Origin: Sphingomonas gilva
GTDB lineage: Bacteria > Pseudomonadota > Alphaproteobacteria > Sphingomonadales > Sphingomonadaceae
NCBI RefSeq assembly: GCF_003515075.1
Contig: NZ_QWLV01000007.1
Span: forward strand, 145,604 to 209,603
Reading direction: 5' to 3'
Length of the DNA stretch: 64,000 nt
Positions 1 to 8,702 of this stretch are shown one piece after another. Under the pieces are notes generated by a model. It saw nothing but the letters and a program-made list of their open reading frames with translations. It searched no databases and was not told where the DNA came from. Each line of letters begins with the position of its first letter. Positions within the stretch are counted from its first letter, which is position 1. A program made the position numbers and the translations under genes.

Positions 1-609
1 GCCCGGCTGGATCAGCCCGGTGCGCGCCATGCCGTCGTTGGAAAGGATCGCGACGGGGCCGAGGGTGAAGCCCTCGCCCAGCCGGTCCGGCTCGGTGGCG
101 ATGATCCCGCCGACGGTGAAGCGGGCGTTGCCGAAGCGGAGCGTTTCGCCGGCGCGCACGCCTAGCCGATCGACCAGCGCGGGGGCGATATAGACCTGGG
201 TGGCCGCCGGCGCGCGCACCGCGCGGCCGTCCGTGAGCGTCAGCGCGCCGTAGAGCGGATAGGCGGCGTCGACGGCCTTGAGCTCGACCGGCACGGTGCG
301 CGGCCCGGCTGGCGTGTCGCGGATCGCCATCGATTGCAGGCGGATGGTTTCGGAGAGCGAGCCCAGTTCGGATATCGCCGCGCGCTCCTCGGCCGTCGGT
401 CCGCGCTGCGATACGGCGAACTCGACATCGCCGCCCAGGATGACTCGCCCGCGCGCGGCCAGTTCGCCGCTGATCGCCTGGGTCAGGCTGCCGATCGCGG
501 CGAGCGCGCCGACGCCGAGGAACAGACAGACCAGCAGCAGCCTGAGGCCGCGGAACCGCGCGTGCAATTCCCGCCGCGCGATGCGCCAGGCCAACCGCCA
601 GCCGGTCAT
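1..609 (-). CDS. ABC transporter permease, FtsX/MacB-like (3' end outside window)
   Basis: Inner-membrane permease of a YbbA/YbbP-type ABC exporter. About 203 residues are visible and the gene runs off the left edge. The N-terminus has a basic start (MTGWRLAWRIARREL) and then one hydrophobic membrane segment at about residues 22-45. After that comes the soluble periplasmic core domain usual in MacB/LolC-type permeases. The ATG at 609-607 overlaps the TGA of the upstream ATPase gene (ATGA), so the two are translationally coupled and should form one transporter. In this family the pair is often next to a TesA-like esterase, as here. The substrate cannot be told from the sequence. Confidence 0.85.
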   Translation of the reverse strand, partial: MTGWRLAWRIARRELHARFRGLRLLLVCLFLGVGALAAIGSLTQAISGELAARGRVILGGDVEFAVSQRGPTAEERAAISELGSLSETIRLQSMAIRDTPAGPRTVPVELKAVDAAYPLYGALTLTDGRAVRAPAATQVYIAPALVDRLGVRAGETLRFGNARFTVGGIIATEPDRLGEGFTLGPVAILSNDGMARTGLIQPG

Positions 610-1304
610 CGGCCGCTGTCGGAAACGATCCGCCCGTCGCCCAGCGTGACGATACGGTCGCAGCGTTCGGCAAGCGCGGGATCATGGGTGATGACCAGCA
701 AGGTCGCGCCGGTCGCGCGCTGGCGATCGAACAGCAGGTCCATCACCTGCGCGCCGGTCGCCGCATCGAGATTGCCGGTGGGCTCGTCGGCGAAGACCAG
801 GGTGGGGCGCGGTCCGAGGGCACGGGCGATGGCGACGCGCTGCTGCTCGCCGCCCGAAAGCTGTGCGGGATAGTGATCGAGCCGGTGGCCGAGGCCGACC
901 GCGGCGAGCTCCGCATCGGCGCGGGCGAAAGCGTCGTCCGATCCGGCGAGCTCCATCGGCACCGCGACATTCTCCCGCGCGGTCATGGTGGGGAGCAGGT
1001 GGAACGCCTGGAGGACGATGCCAATGCGGCCGCGCCGCGCCTTGGCCAGCTCGTCTTCGTCGAGCGCGGCGAAATCGAGCCCGGCGACGCGCACTTCCCC
1101 GCCCGTCGCGCGCTCGAGGCCCGAGAGGATCGCCATCAGCGACGATTTGCCCGAACCTGAAGGACCGAGCAGCGCGACGCTCTCGCCGCGCCGGACGGCG
1201 AAGTCGACGCCCTTCAGAATGTGGGTGGGCGCGGCGGCGTCGCCGAGCGTCAGCGTGACATCGCGCGCGGCGATGACCATATCGTCGTGAACCAGATCAG
1301 GCAT
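606..1304 (-). CDS. ABC transporter ATP-binding protein, YbbA/LolD-like
   Basis: Cytoplasmic ATPase subunit, 232 residues. It has Walker A GPSGSGKS (47-54), Q-loop Gln99, signature LSGGEQQR (149-156), Walker B LVFADEP (169-175) and switch His207. The length and the MacB/LolD-style core fit the YbbA family, which drives permeases without transmembrane transport of small solutes. I chose the ATG at 1304; the open frame extends further upstream but only over the divergent esterase gene. A second candidate start lies at 1280. The chosen start overlaps the start codon of the divergent gene by two bases. The downstream permease begins in its stop codon. Confidence 0.88.
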   Translation of the reverse strand: MPDLVHDDMVIAARDVTLTLGDAAAPTHILKGVDFAVRRGESVALLGPSGSGKSSLMAILSGLERATGGEVRVAGLDFAALDEDELAKARRGRIGIVLQAFHLLPTMTARENVAVPMELAGSDDAFARADAELAAVGLGHRLDHYPAQLSGGEQQRVAIARALGPRPTLVFADEPTGNLDAATGAQVMDLLFDRQRATGATLLVITHDPALAERCDRIVTLGDGRIVSDSGR

Positions 1305-2010
1305 GGAGATGAGTGTGACCGCGCTGAGGATGTTGGCCCCATATGTGGCGGCGCTCGCAATTCTCCAACTGGCCGCGTGCGATTCTCCGCAACCGGCCCA
1401 GTCCAAGGCCGACACGCAAGCGCCGGCCGAGACCGCGGTCGCGGGGCCGGAGCGCGTCGTGGTCGCGTTCGGCGACAGCCTCTACGCCGGATACGGGCTC
1501 AACCGCGGCGAGGGGCTGGCCGACGAACTGCAGTCGCAGCTGCGCGCAGGCGGGATCAACGCGCGGGTGGTCAAGGCCGGGGTTTCGGGCGACACCAGCG
1601 CGGCGGGGCGGCAGCGGCTGGCCTTCACGCTCGACAGCCTCGAGGCGAAGCCCGATCTCGTTCTGCTCGGCCTGGGCGGCAACGACATGCTGCGCCAGCT
1701 GCCGCCGGCCGAGACGCGCGCGAACATGACCGCGATGCTCGATGAACTGAAGCGCCGCGGGATCCCGGTGATCCTGACCGGCATGGTCGCCGCGCCCAAT
1801 CTGGGGCCGGACTATGCGCGCGACTTCAACGCGATCTATCCGGAGCTGGCGGCGGAATATGGCGCAACGCTCGATCCGTTCATCCTCGACGGCGTGATCG
1901 GCGTCGATGGGATGATGCTGCCCGACGGGCTTCATCCCAGCGCCGAGGGCGTCGATGCGATCGCAAATCGGCTCGCGCCGCTCGTCGCCGAGAAATTATC
2001 GGACAACTAA
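1303..2010 (+). CDS. tesA: GDSL/SGNH arylesterase-type hydrolase, TesA-like lipoprotein
   Basis: SGNH-fold esterase or lysophospholipase of 235 residues. The catalytic blocks are visible: GDSL with nucleophile Ser59, Gly96, GGND with Asn127, and DGLHP with Asp208 and His211. The N-terminus has a hydrophobic stretch ending in LAAC (23-26), a lipobox, so the enzyme is probably a periplasmic lipoprotein. Other in-frame ATGs at 1309 and 1327 would still leave a lipoprotein signal. It is divergent from the ABC exporter; the tesA-ybbA-ybbP arrangement is a common bacterial neighbourhood. The exact substrate is unknown. Confidence 0.9.
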   Translation: MEMSVTALRMLAPYVAALAILQLAACDSPQPAQSKADTQAPAETAVAGPERVVVAFGDSLYAGYGLNRGEGLADELQSQLRAGGINARVVKAGVSGDTSAAGRQRLAFTLDSLEAKPDLVLLGLGGNDMLRQLPPAETRANMTAMLDELKRRGIPVILTGMVAAPNLGPDYARDFNAIYPELAAEYGATLDPFILDGVIGVDGMMLPDGLHPSAEGVDAIANRLAPLVAEKLSDN

Positions 2011-2070
2011 GGGCTGGTCTTTGTTACCGGTCGCATTATTCCCTCCGCCAAAATGAGGGGAGATTGCGTG

Positions 2071-3741
2071 ATGGCGACAACCACCGAGGATGGCCTGCCG
2101 AAACACCACAAGGCGACGCAGAACGAGAAGCTGGTGATCGCCGCCTCGTCGCTCGGCACCGTGTTCGAGTGGTACGACTTCTATCTCTACGGCCTGCTCG
2201 CCTTCTATATCTCCGCGCAGTTCTTCTCCGGCGTGAACGAGACGACGGGCTTCATCCTCGCGCTCGCCGCCTTTGCCGCGGGATTCGCGGTCAGGCCGTT
2301 CGGCGCGCTGGTGTTCGGGCGGATCGGCGATCTGGTCGGGCGCAAGAACACCTTCCTCGTCACCATGGGCATCATGGGGCTTTCGACCTTTGCGGTCGGC
2401 CTGCTGCCGAGCTACGCCTCGATCGGCGTCGCCGCCCCGTTCATCCTCGTCGCGCTCCGCCTGCTCCAGGGCCTGGCGCTGGGCGGCGAATATGGCGGGG
2501 CGGCGACCTATGTCGCCGAGCATGCGCCCGAGGGGCGGCGCGGGCTCTACACCAGCTGGATTCAGACCACCGCGACGATGGGGCTGTTCGCGGCGCTGCT
2601 CGTCGTCATCGGCCTCAGGACGATGATGGGCGAGCCGGCCTTCGCCGCCTGGGGCTGGCGCGTGCCCTTCCTGATCTCGATCCTGCTGCTCGCCGTATCG
2701 CTGTGGATACGGCTTCAGCTCGCCGAGAGCCCCGTCTTCCAGAAGATGAAGGAGGAGGGCACCACCTCCAAGGCGCCGCTGACCGAGGCATTCGCGCGCT
2801 GGGGCAACCTCAAATGGGTGCTGATCGCGCTGTTCGGCGCGGTCGCAGGGCAGGCGGTGGTCTGGTATGCCGGCCAGTTCTACGCGCTGTTCTTCCTCGA
2901 AAAGACGCTGAAGGTGGACGGCGCGACCGCCAACATCCTGATCGCCATCGCGCTCGCGCTGGCGACGCCCTTCTTCATCTTCTTCGGCTGGCTCAGCGAC
3001 CGGATCGGGCGCAAGCCGATCATCCTGGGCGGCTGCGCGCTCGCCGCGCTTGTCTATTTCCCGCTGTTCGGCGCGCTGACCGGGGCGGCGAATCCGGCGC
3101 TGGCGGCTGCGCAGGCGCGCGCGCCCGTCACCATCCAGGCGCATCAGGACGAATGCTCGTTCCAGTTCGATCCGATCGGCGGCAACAGCTTCGATTCGAC
3201 CAGCTGCGACATCGCCAAGACATATTTGGCGAAGGCGGGAATCAACTATGACAATCGCGACGTTGCGACGGACGCGCCCACCGTGGTGCGGATCGGCGAG
3301 GCGGCGTTCACCGCGCCCGACCCCGCGGGCATGACCGCCGAGCAGCGCAAGGCCGCGGTCACGGCATTCCAGGGCGAGCTCAAGACGGCGCTCGCCGCTG
3401 CGGGCTATCCGGACAAGGCCGATCCGGACGCGATGAACAAGGTCGCGGTCGTCGCCATCCTGTGGGCGCTCGCGATGCTGGTGACGATGGTCTATGGCCC
3501 GATCGCGGCGATGCTGGTCGAGCTGTTCCCCAGCCGCATCCGCTACACCTCGATGTCGCTTCCCTATCATATCGGCAATGGCTGGTTCGGCGGATTCCTG
3601 CCGACGCTCGCCTTCGCGATGGTCGCGGCGACGGGCGATATCTATTACGGCCTGTGGTATCCGGTGCTGATCGCCGCGCTGACGGTGGTGATCGGCCTCC
3701 TCTTCCTGCCCGAGACCTTCCGCCGCAACATCGACGACTGA
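2071..3741 (+). CDS. MFS transporter of the metabolite:H+ symporter (MHS/ProP-like) type
   Basis: Inner-membrane secondary transporter, about 556 residues. The opening membrane segment GTVFEWYDFYLYGLLAF and the loop motif GRIGDLVGRKN are typical of the MHS family, which takes up organic acids or osmolytes with protons. A second GWLSDRIGRKP motif marks the start of the C-terminal half. About 120 mostly hydrophilic residues are inserted between membrane segments of the second half (DNA about 3,090-3,450), including two cysteines. The start at 2071 follows an AGGGGAG ribosome-binding site (RBS); the upstream ATG at 2053 would overlap that site. Substrate not predictable. Confidence 0.87.
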   Translation: MATTTEDGLPKHHKATQNEKLVIAASSLGTVFEWYDFYLYGLLAFYISAQFFSGVNETTGFILALAAFAAGFAVRPFGALVFGRIGDLVGRKNTFLVTMGIMGLSTFAVGLLPSYASIGVAAPFILVALRLLQGLALGGEYGGAATYVAEHAPEGRRGLYTSWIQTTATMGLFAALLVVIGLRTMMGEPAFAAWGWRVPFLISILLLAVSLWIRLQLAESPVFQKMKEEGTTSKAPLTEAFARWGNLKWVLIALFGAVAGQAVVWYAGQFYALFFLEKTLKVDGATANILIAIALALATPFFIFFGWLSDRIGRKPIILGGCALAALVYFPLFGALTGAANPALAAAQARAPVTIQAHQDECSFQFDPIGGNSFDSTSCDIAKTYLAKAGINYDNRDVATDAPTVVRIGEAAFTAPDPAGMTAEQRKAAVTAFQGELKTALAAAGYPDKADPDAMNKVAVVAILWALAMLVTMVYGPIAAMLVELFPSRIRYTSMSLPYHIGNGWFGGFLPTLAFAMVAATGDIYYGLWYPVLIAALTVVIGLLFLPETFRRNIDD

Positions 3742-3808
3742 ACCGGCGCGCCTGACGGCTGGCGTTCGCCGCTCGATCATGTCTAACTGACGGGCGAGGG
3801 GACGACGC

Positions 3809-5089
3809 ATGGCAACGGCGGCATCGCGGCGGGCATTGGGGTTCTGGACGGCGCTGGCGCTGGTCGTCGGCAACATGATCGGATCGGGCATCTACCTGCT
3901 GCCGGCGAACCTCGCTCCGTTGGGGGCGAACGCGCTGATCGGCTGGGGCGTGACGATCGCCGGCGCGATGTGCCTGGCCTTCGTCTTCGCGCGGCTGGCG
4001 GCGGTGATCCCATGCGCCGGCGGGCCCTACGCCTTCGCCGATGCCGCGTTCGGGCCCACGGTCGGCTTCTTCGTCGCGTGGAGCTATTGGGTGCTGATCT
4101 GGGCGGGCAACGGCGCGCTGGCGATCGCGGTGGTGAGCGCGCTGAGCCTGGTCTTTCCGGTGCTCACGGCCACGCCGTACCTCTCTGGCGTCGCGGCGCT
4201 GGTGCTGGTGTGGGGGCTGGTCGCGGTCAACATCCGCGGCGTTGCGCTCGCCGGGCGGGTGCAGCTGGTGACGCTGGTGCTCAAGCTCGTGCCGCTCGCC
4301 GGGGTGATCTTGCTCGCCGGGTGGCTGCTGCTGAGGAACGGCGCGGGGGCGGTGGCGCCCGCAACTGCGGTGCCGATCGGCGCAGGGGCGATCGCCGGCG
4401 CGGCGGCGCTGACCTTCTGGGGCTTTCTCGGCGTCGAATCGGCGACCGTGCCGGCGGACAAGGTGGAGAACGCCGCACGCACCGTCCCGCGCGTCACGCT
4501 GATCGGCACCGCCTTGACCGGCCTCGTCTATGTCGCGGTTGCGGCTTCGGTCGCGCTGCTGATGCCCGTGGAGATCACCGCCAATTCGCCCGCGCCGATC
4601 GCCGAGTTCCTCGGCCGCACCCTCGGCACCGGAATGGCGGCGGTGGTCGCGCTGTTCGCCGCGATCAGCGCGCTCGGGGCCTTGAACGGCTTCACGCTGC
4701 TGCAGGGCGAGGTCCCGCGCGCGATGGCCCAAGGCGGGGTGTTCCCGGCGTGGTTCGGCAAGGAAAGCCCGCGCGGCACTCCGGCGCGGGCGCACATCGT
4801 CTCCGGCCTACTGGTCACGGGGGTGATGCTGCTCAACTATACCGGCAAGACCGGCCAGCTGTTCCAGGACATCGCGACGATCAGCCTTGCCGCGGGGATG
4901 GTCGCCTATCTGGCGAGCGCGCTCGCCGCGATCCGGCTTTTGCCGAAGGACGTGCCGCTGGTCATCGCCGCGGCGGTGTCGGCGGGGTTCGTGCTGTGGA
5001 TGGTGTGGGGGCTGGGGCTGAAAGCGGATTTGTGGGGCCTGGGGCTGATGGCGCTCGGCCTGCCGGTCTACTGGCGGGTGCGGCGCTGA
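3809..5089 (+). CDS. APC-family amino acid permease (AdiC/arginine-agmatine antiporter-like)
   Basis: Integral membrane transporter of 426 residues with about 12 hydrophobic segments. The first segment carries the APC substrate-backbone motif [12 protein letters not shown] (about residues 20-31). The middle contains the [26 protein letters not shown] block that is conserved in basic amino acid/polyamine antiporters. It stands alone between an MFS gene and the convergent ygfZ gene, so the context gives no substrate. Family membership is clear; the specific amino acid is not. Confidence 0.87.
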   Translation: MATAASRRALGFWTALALVVGNMIGSGIYLLPANLAPLGANALIGWGVTIAGAMCLAFVFARLAAVIPCAGGPYAFADAAFGPTVGFFVAWSYWVLIWAGNGALAIAVVSALSLVFPVLTATPYLSGVAALVLVWGLVAVNIRGVALAGRVQLVTLVLKLVPLAGVILLAGWLLLRNGAGAVAPATAVPIGAGAIAGAAALTFWGFLGVESATVPADKVENAARTVPRVTLIGTALTGLVYVAVAASVALLMPVEITANSPAPIAEFLGRTLGTGMAAVVALFAAISALGALNGFTLLQGEVPRAMAQGGVFPAWFGKESPRGTPARAHIVSGLLVTGVMLLNYTGKTGQLFQDIATISLAAGMVAYLASALAAIRLLPKDVPLVIAAAVSAGFVLWMVWGLGLKADLWGLGLMALGLPVYWRVRR

Positions 5090-5096
5090 GGCTTGG

Positions 5097-5810
5097 TCAG
5101 GTGGCGATCGCCGCCTTCAGCCATGCCGGTGTCAGCGCGTCCCCGAGCGCCTCGACGCGGCGGTGCTCGATCATCAGGCCGAGATCGGGATAGGTCGCGC
5201 GGGTGCGGTCGCCTGGCTCGGCGAGCGGGGCGACGACCAGGCGGCGGTTGACCTTCGACCGGTGGTGCATCCGCGCCGTGTTTTCCTGGCCGATGAAGCA
5301 GCCCTTCGCGAAGCTGACGCCGTTCAGCTCGCGCGCGTTGCATTCGAGCCAGAGCGTCTCGCCGTCGCCGAGCTCGGCCACGCCTTCGGTGACGCCGAGC
5401 GAGAGACGGTGCGCGTGCCAGCCGGTGGCCGGCTCTGTCGGCGGAGCGAGCCAGCGCGCGCCGAGCGCCGGGAGGCGCGGGTCGCGCGGGCGATCGGCGG
5501 CTTCGCGCGACCAGTGGACGGCGAGCGTTTCGTCCGGCGCGATGGTGATGGCGCGGCGCAAACGATAAAGGGCGAGACGGCGGGCAAGCGCCTCGGCGCG
5601 ATCCGCCTCGCAATCGATCAGGATGTCGTCGCCATCTGTCCAGAGGATGAAATCGAACAGCGCCTTGCCCTGTGGACTGAGCAGCGCGGACCATTGCGGC
5701 TGGCCTTCCGTAACGGAGGTGAGGTCCTGCGTGACCAGCCCCTGGAGGAAACCACGCACGTCCTCGCCGAAGATCCGGACGAGAGCGCGGTCGGTGAGGG
5801 TGGTGGCCAT
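5097..5810 (-). CDS. ygfZ: Folate-binding protein YgfZ / GcvT-like iron-sulfur maintenance factor
   Basis: 237-residue cytoplasmic protein related to the glycine cleavage T-protein. In the known family it uses tetrahydrofolate to help assemble or repair certain Fe-S enzymes. The family signature KGCFIGQE is at residues 169-176, with the conserved cysteine in place. The N-terminal GcvT-like block ([19 protein letters not shown]) is also intact. It is shorter than E. coli YgfZ, as usual for alphaproteobacterial copies. It is divergent from pyrC, with 63 bases between the start codons. Confidence 0.9.
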   Translation of the reverse strand: MATTLTDRALVRIFGEDVRGFLQGLVTQDLTSVTEGQPQWSALLSPQGKALFDFILWTDGDDILIDCEADRAEALARRLALYRLRRAITIAPDETLAVHWSREAADRPRDPRLPALGARWLAPPTEPATGWHAHRLSLGVTEGVAELGDGETLWLECNARELNGVSFAKGCFIGQENTARMHHRSKVNRRLVVAPLAEPGDRTRATYPDLGLMIEHRRVEALGDALTPAWLKAAIAT

Positions 5811-5873
5811 GATCCCCAGTTAGGGACTCCCCCGCCCCTTGCAACCGATACCGGGAAGCTTAGGAACGCGGGC

Positions 5874-6911
5874 ATGACCGACCGCCTGACCATCCGCCGC
5901 CCCGACGACTGGCATGTCCATCTGCGCGACGGCGAGATGCTGCGCGCGGTGGCGCCGGCGACCGCGCGCCAGTTCGCCCGTGCGATCGTGATGCCCAATC
6001 TCGCGCCGCCGGTGGTGAGCGTTGAAGCAGCGGAGGCCTATCGCGGGAGGATCATGGCGGCCCTGCCCGAAGGCGCCGACTTCACCCCCCTGATGACCTG
6101 CTACCTGACCGATAACGCCGACGCGGCGGAGATCGCGCGCGGCTTTGCCGAGGGCGTGTGGGCGGCGTGCAAGCTCTATCCGGCGAATGCGACGACCAAT
6201 TCGGCGCATGGCGTGACCGACATCCGCACGCTCCATCCGGCGCTGGAAGCGATGCAGCGGATCGGTATGCCGCTGCTCGTCCATGGTGAGGTGACCGATC
6301 CAGACATCGACATCTTCGACCGCGAAGCGGTGTTCATCGACCGCGTGCTGATGGGGCTGACGCGCGACTTTCCCGCGCTGAAGATCGTGTTCGAGCACAT
6401 CACCACCGCGGAGGCGACGGCGTTCGTCGAGGGGTCGGGCCCGCTGGTCGGCGCGACGGTGACGCCGCAGCACATGATCATCAACAGGAACGCGCTGTTC
6501 GAAGGCGGCATCCGCCCGCACGCTTATTGCCTGCCGGTCGCCAAGCGCGAGGCGCACCGGCTGGCGGTGCGCAAGGCGGCGACCTCGGGCTCGGCCAAAT
6601 TCTTCCTCGGCACCGACAGCGCCCCCCACGCCGTCGAGCGCAAGGAGACCGCCTGCGGCTGCGCCGGCATCTACAACGCCGCCTTCGCGCTGGAGAGCTA
6701 TGTTTCCGTGTTCGAGGAGGAAGGCGCGCTCGACAAGTTCGAGGCGTTCGCCAGCGAGAACGGCCCGCGTTTCTACGGCCTGCCGCTCAACGAAGGCACG
6801 ATCACGCTGGAACGCGGCGACACGAAGGTGCCGGAGGCGATCCCGGCGGCGGGGACGGCGATCGTGCCGTTTCACGCCGGCGAGACGCTGAGGTGGCGGA
6901 TGGCCGCGTAG
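5874..6911 (+). CDS. pyrC: Dihydroorotase (class II)
   Basis: Third enzyme of de novo pyrimidine synthesis; it closes carbamoyl-aspartate to dihydroorotate. It is 345 residues long, normal for the E. coli PyrC type. Metal ligands are visible: HVH at 14-16, the lysine to be carboxylated at Lys99 (ACKLYPA), His136 (LLVHGE), His174 (FEHITT) and Asp247 (GTDSAPHA). The ATG at 5874 gives the family's usual [17 protein letters not shown] start; the frame is open far upstream, but that is antisense to ygfZ. It converges on the next gene with a six-base gap. Confidence 0.96.
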   Translation: MTDRLTIRRPDDWHVHLRDGEMLRAVAPATARQFARAIVMPNLAPPVVSVEAAEAYRGRIMAALPEGADFTPLMTCYLTDNADAAEIARGFAEGVWAACKLYPANATTNSAHGVTDIRTLHPALEAMQRIGMPLLVHGEVTDPDIDIFDREAVFIDRVLMGLTRDFPALKIVFEHITTAEATAFVEGSGPLVGATVTPQHMIINRNALFEGGIRPHAYCLPVAKREAHRLAVRKAATSGSAKFFLGTDSAPHAVERKETACGCAGIYNAAFALESYVSVFEEEGALDKFEAFASENGPRFYGLPLNEGTITLERGDTKVPEAIPAAGTAIVPFHAGETLRWRMAA

Positions 6912-6917
6912 CCCGTT

Positions 6918-8588
6918 CTAGGATTGCCGCGCCGGATCGGTCAGCGGCTCCGCCATGATCATGTCGTCATGGGCGACATGGCCCGGCTCGCGCTCGATCA
7001 TGCGGTGGACGACGGGTGGGCCTTCGCCGCGGTGGAGCGCGCGCAGCGTGGCGCCGATGTCGGCGTCGGTGTGGGTGCGGCGCTGGTTATGGCGGACATA
7101 TTCGGTCCAGGTCGGGCTGTGATAGCGCTCGATCCAGATCGATCTATCCTCCAGATCGCGCAGCAAGGTCCAACCCCGCGCGCCGTCGCGCAGCCGGATG
7201 CGGCGGCGCTCGACCATCGCGGCCTGGAAGGCCGGTATGTCGGCCTCGTCGATACGAAAGGCGACGGTGACCACGATCGGGCCGCTGCGCGGTTCGAGCG
7301 CTACCGGCAGCCTGGGTTCCCGCCAGCGGTCCAGCGGATCGAGGTTGAGCGCCTCGGCCTTGGGAAGCGCATGGCGCAGGCCGATCGCCGCGCACAGCGC
7401 CAGCACGCCGGCCGACAGCAGCAACGCCGTCGGCACGCCCCATCTTTCCGTAACCATGCCCCAGAACCAACTGCCGACCGCCATGCCGCCGAACGCCGCC
7501 ATCTGGTAGAGCGCCAGCGCGCGGGCGACGACCCAGCGCGGGGCGGAAAGCTGGACGGTGACGTTGAAGGTGGAGAGCGCCATCACCCAACCGCCGCCGC
7601 CTATCAGCAGCGCGAGCATGGTCAGCGGCAGCCAGCGGCTTTCCGCGGCGATCACGCTCGCCACGGCGAACGCGATCAGCGCCGCGCGAACGATCGCCTC
7701 GCTCGACATGCGCCGGCGGAGCGGCGTCGCGAAGAATGCGCCGCCGACCGCGCCGACGCCGAATGCGCCCAGCAGCAACCCGTAGGTGAGCGCGCCCCCG
7801 GCGACGAGATCGCGCGCCATCAACGGCATCAGCGCGGGCACCGCGCCGGCGCCGACGCCGAATACCGCGGCGCGGATCATCACCGACAGGATGTTCGGCG
7901 ACATCGCGACATAGCGCAGGCCGGCCATCATCGCGGCGCCGAGCGGTTCGCGCGGCAGGGAGGGGCGGGCGACGGCCGGTCGCCAGCGCGCCAGCACGAA
8001 GATCAGGCCGAGATAGCTCAACGCGTTGACCGCGAACGCCGCGGCCGCGCCGGCGGTCGCGACGATGACGCCCCCCACCGCCGGACCGGTGCTGCGCGCG
8101 ACGTTGAAGCCCATCGAGTTGAGCGCGACCGCGGCGGGCAGGACGGGGCGGGGCACCATCTCCCCCACCGACGCCTGCCACGCCGGACCGTTGAGCGCGG
8201 CGCCGCAGCCGATCAGGAAGGTCAGCGCGAGCAGCAGCCAGGGCGTCATCACCCCGGCATAGGCGCAGGCGGCGAGGACGATCGAAACGGCGAGCATGAA
8301 GACCTGCGCGACGATCATCAATCTGCGCCGGTCGAACGTGTCCGCGAGCGCCCCCGCGACCAGCGCGAGCAGCATGATCGGCAGCGTCGTCGCGGTCTGG
8401 ACCAGGCTGACGAGGACGGGCGAGGCGGCAAGCGAGATCATCAGCCACGACGCCCCGACCGACTGGATCAGCCCGCCGAAGCGCGAGGCGAGGTTGGCGA
8501 GCCAGACGTCGCGGAAGATGGCGAAGGCGAACGGTGACGATGGATGTGCTTGAGGATGATCGTCGGCGGCCATGATCGTGTGACGCAC
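6918..8588 (-). CDS. MFS transporter (MFS_3/EntS-like) with C-terminal soluble domain
   Basis: 556-residue protein. Residues about 1-410 form a 12-segment major facilitator of the enterobactin-exporter-like MFS_3 group (LADTFDRRRLM loop motif). Residues about 425-530 form a soluble domain starting GPIVVTVAFRIDEADIPAF. It resembles an antibiotic-biosynthesis-monooxygenase/ferredoxin-like fold with conserved WxxxRY-type blocks (SIWIERYHSPTWTEYVRH). The start is at 8588 or the ATG at 8573. It is divergent from an iron-uptake operon across a Fur-like site, so a siderophore or metal-stress export role is plausible. That role is inferred from position only. Confidence 0.8.
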   Translation of the reverse strand: MRHTIMAADDHPQAHPSSPFAFAIFRDVWLANLASRFGGLIQSVGASWLMISLAASPVLVSLVQTATTLPIMLLALVAGALADTFDRRRLMIVAQVFMLAVSIVLAACAYAGVMTPWLLLALTFLIGCGAALNGPAWQASVGEMVPRPVLPAAVALNSMGFNVARSTGPAVGGVIVATAGAAAAFAVNALSYLGLIFVLARWRPAVARPSLPREPLGAAMMAGLRYVAMSPNILSVMIRAAVFGVGAGAVPALMPLMARDLVAGGALTYGLLLGAFGVGAVGGAFFATPLRRRMSSEAIVRAALIAFAVASVIAAESRWLPLTMLALLIGGGGWVMALSTFNVTVQLSAPRWVVARALALYQMAAFGGMAVGSWFWGMVTERWGVPTALLLSAGVLALCAAIGLRHALPKAEALNLDPLDRWREPRLPVALEPRSGPIVVTVAFRIDEADIPAFQAAMVERRRIRLRDGARGWTLLRDLEDRSIWIERYHSPTWTEYVRHNQRRTHTDADIGATLRALHRGEGPPVVHRMIEREPGHVAHDDMIMAEPLTDPARQS

Positions 8589-8665
8589 GATCGAGCGAGA
8601 GGATGCAACCCATCATCATATTTCGCGCGACGACACTTGCCCCGCGCGGCGTCGGTCGCTACGGC

Positions 8666-8688
8666 AATTGCGAGTGATTAGCAATAAT
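8666..8688. promoter_or_regulatory. Putative Fur box between divergent iron-related genes
   Basis: The stretch reads ATTGCGAGTGATTAGCAATA, an imperfect inverted repeat (TTGC...GCAA) resembling proteobacterial Fur sites (TTGCGAATNATTNGCAA-like). It lies 15 bases before the PepSY gene start and about 80 bases before the divergent MFS start, so it could repress both promoters when iron is plentiful. The assignment is by resemblance and by the iron-related neighbours. Confidence 0.55.
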
Positions 8689-8702
8689 GCCTTGTTGCGC
8701 GT

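Noticed and set aside
1996..3891. 631-residue minus-strand open frame
   Set aside because: Antisense to the MFS transporter; Arg/Glu/Gln-rich with no domain, a GC-rich shadow.
7144..8619. 491-residue minus-strand frame overlapping the MFS fusion gene
   Set aside because: Same strand, other phase; composition is almost only Arg, Ala, Gly and Asp, while the overlapping frame has a full transporter.
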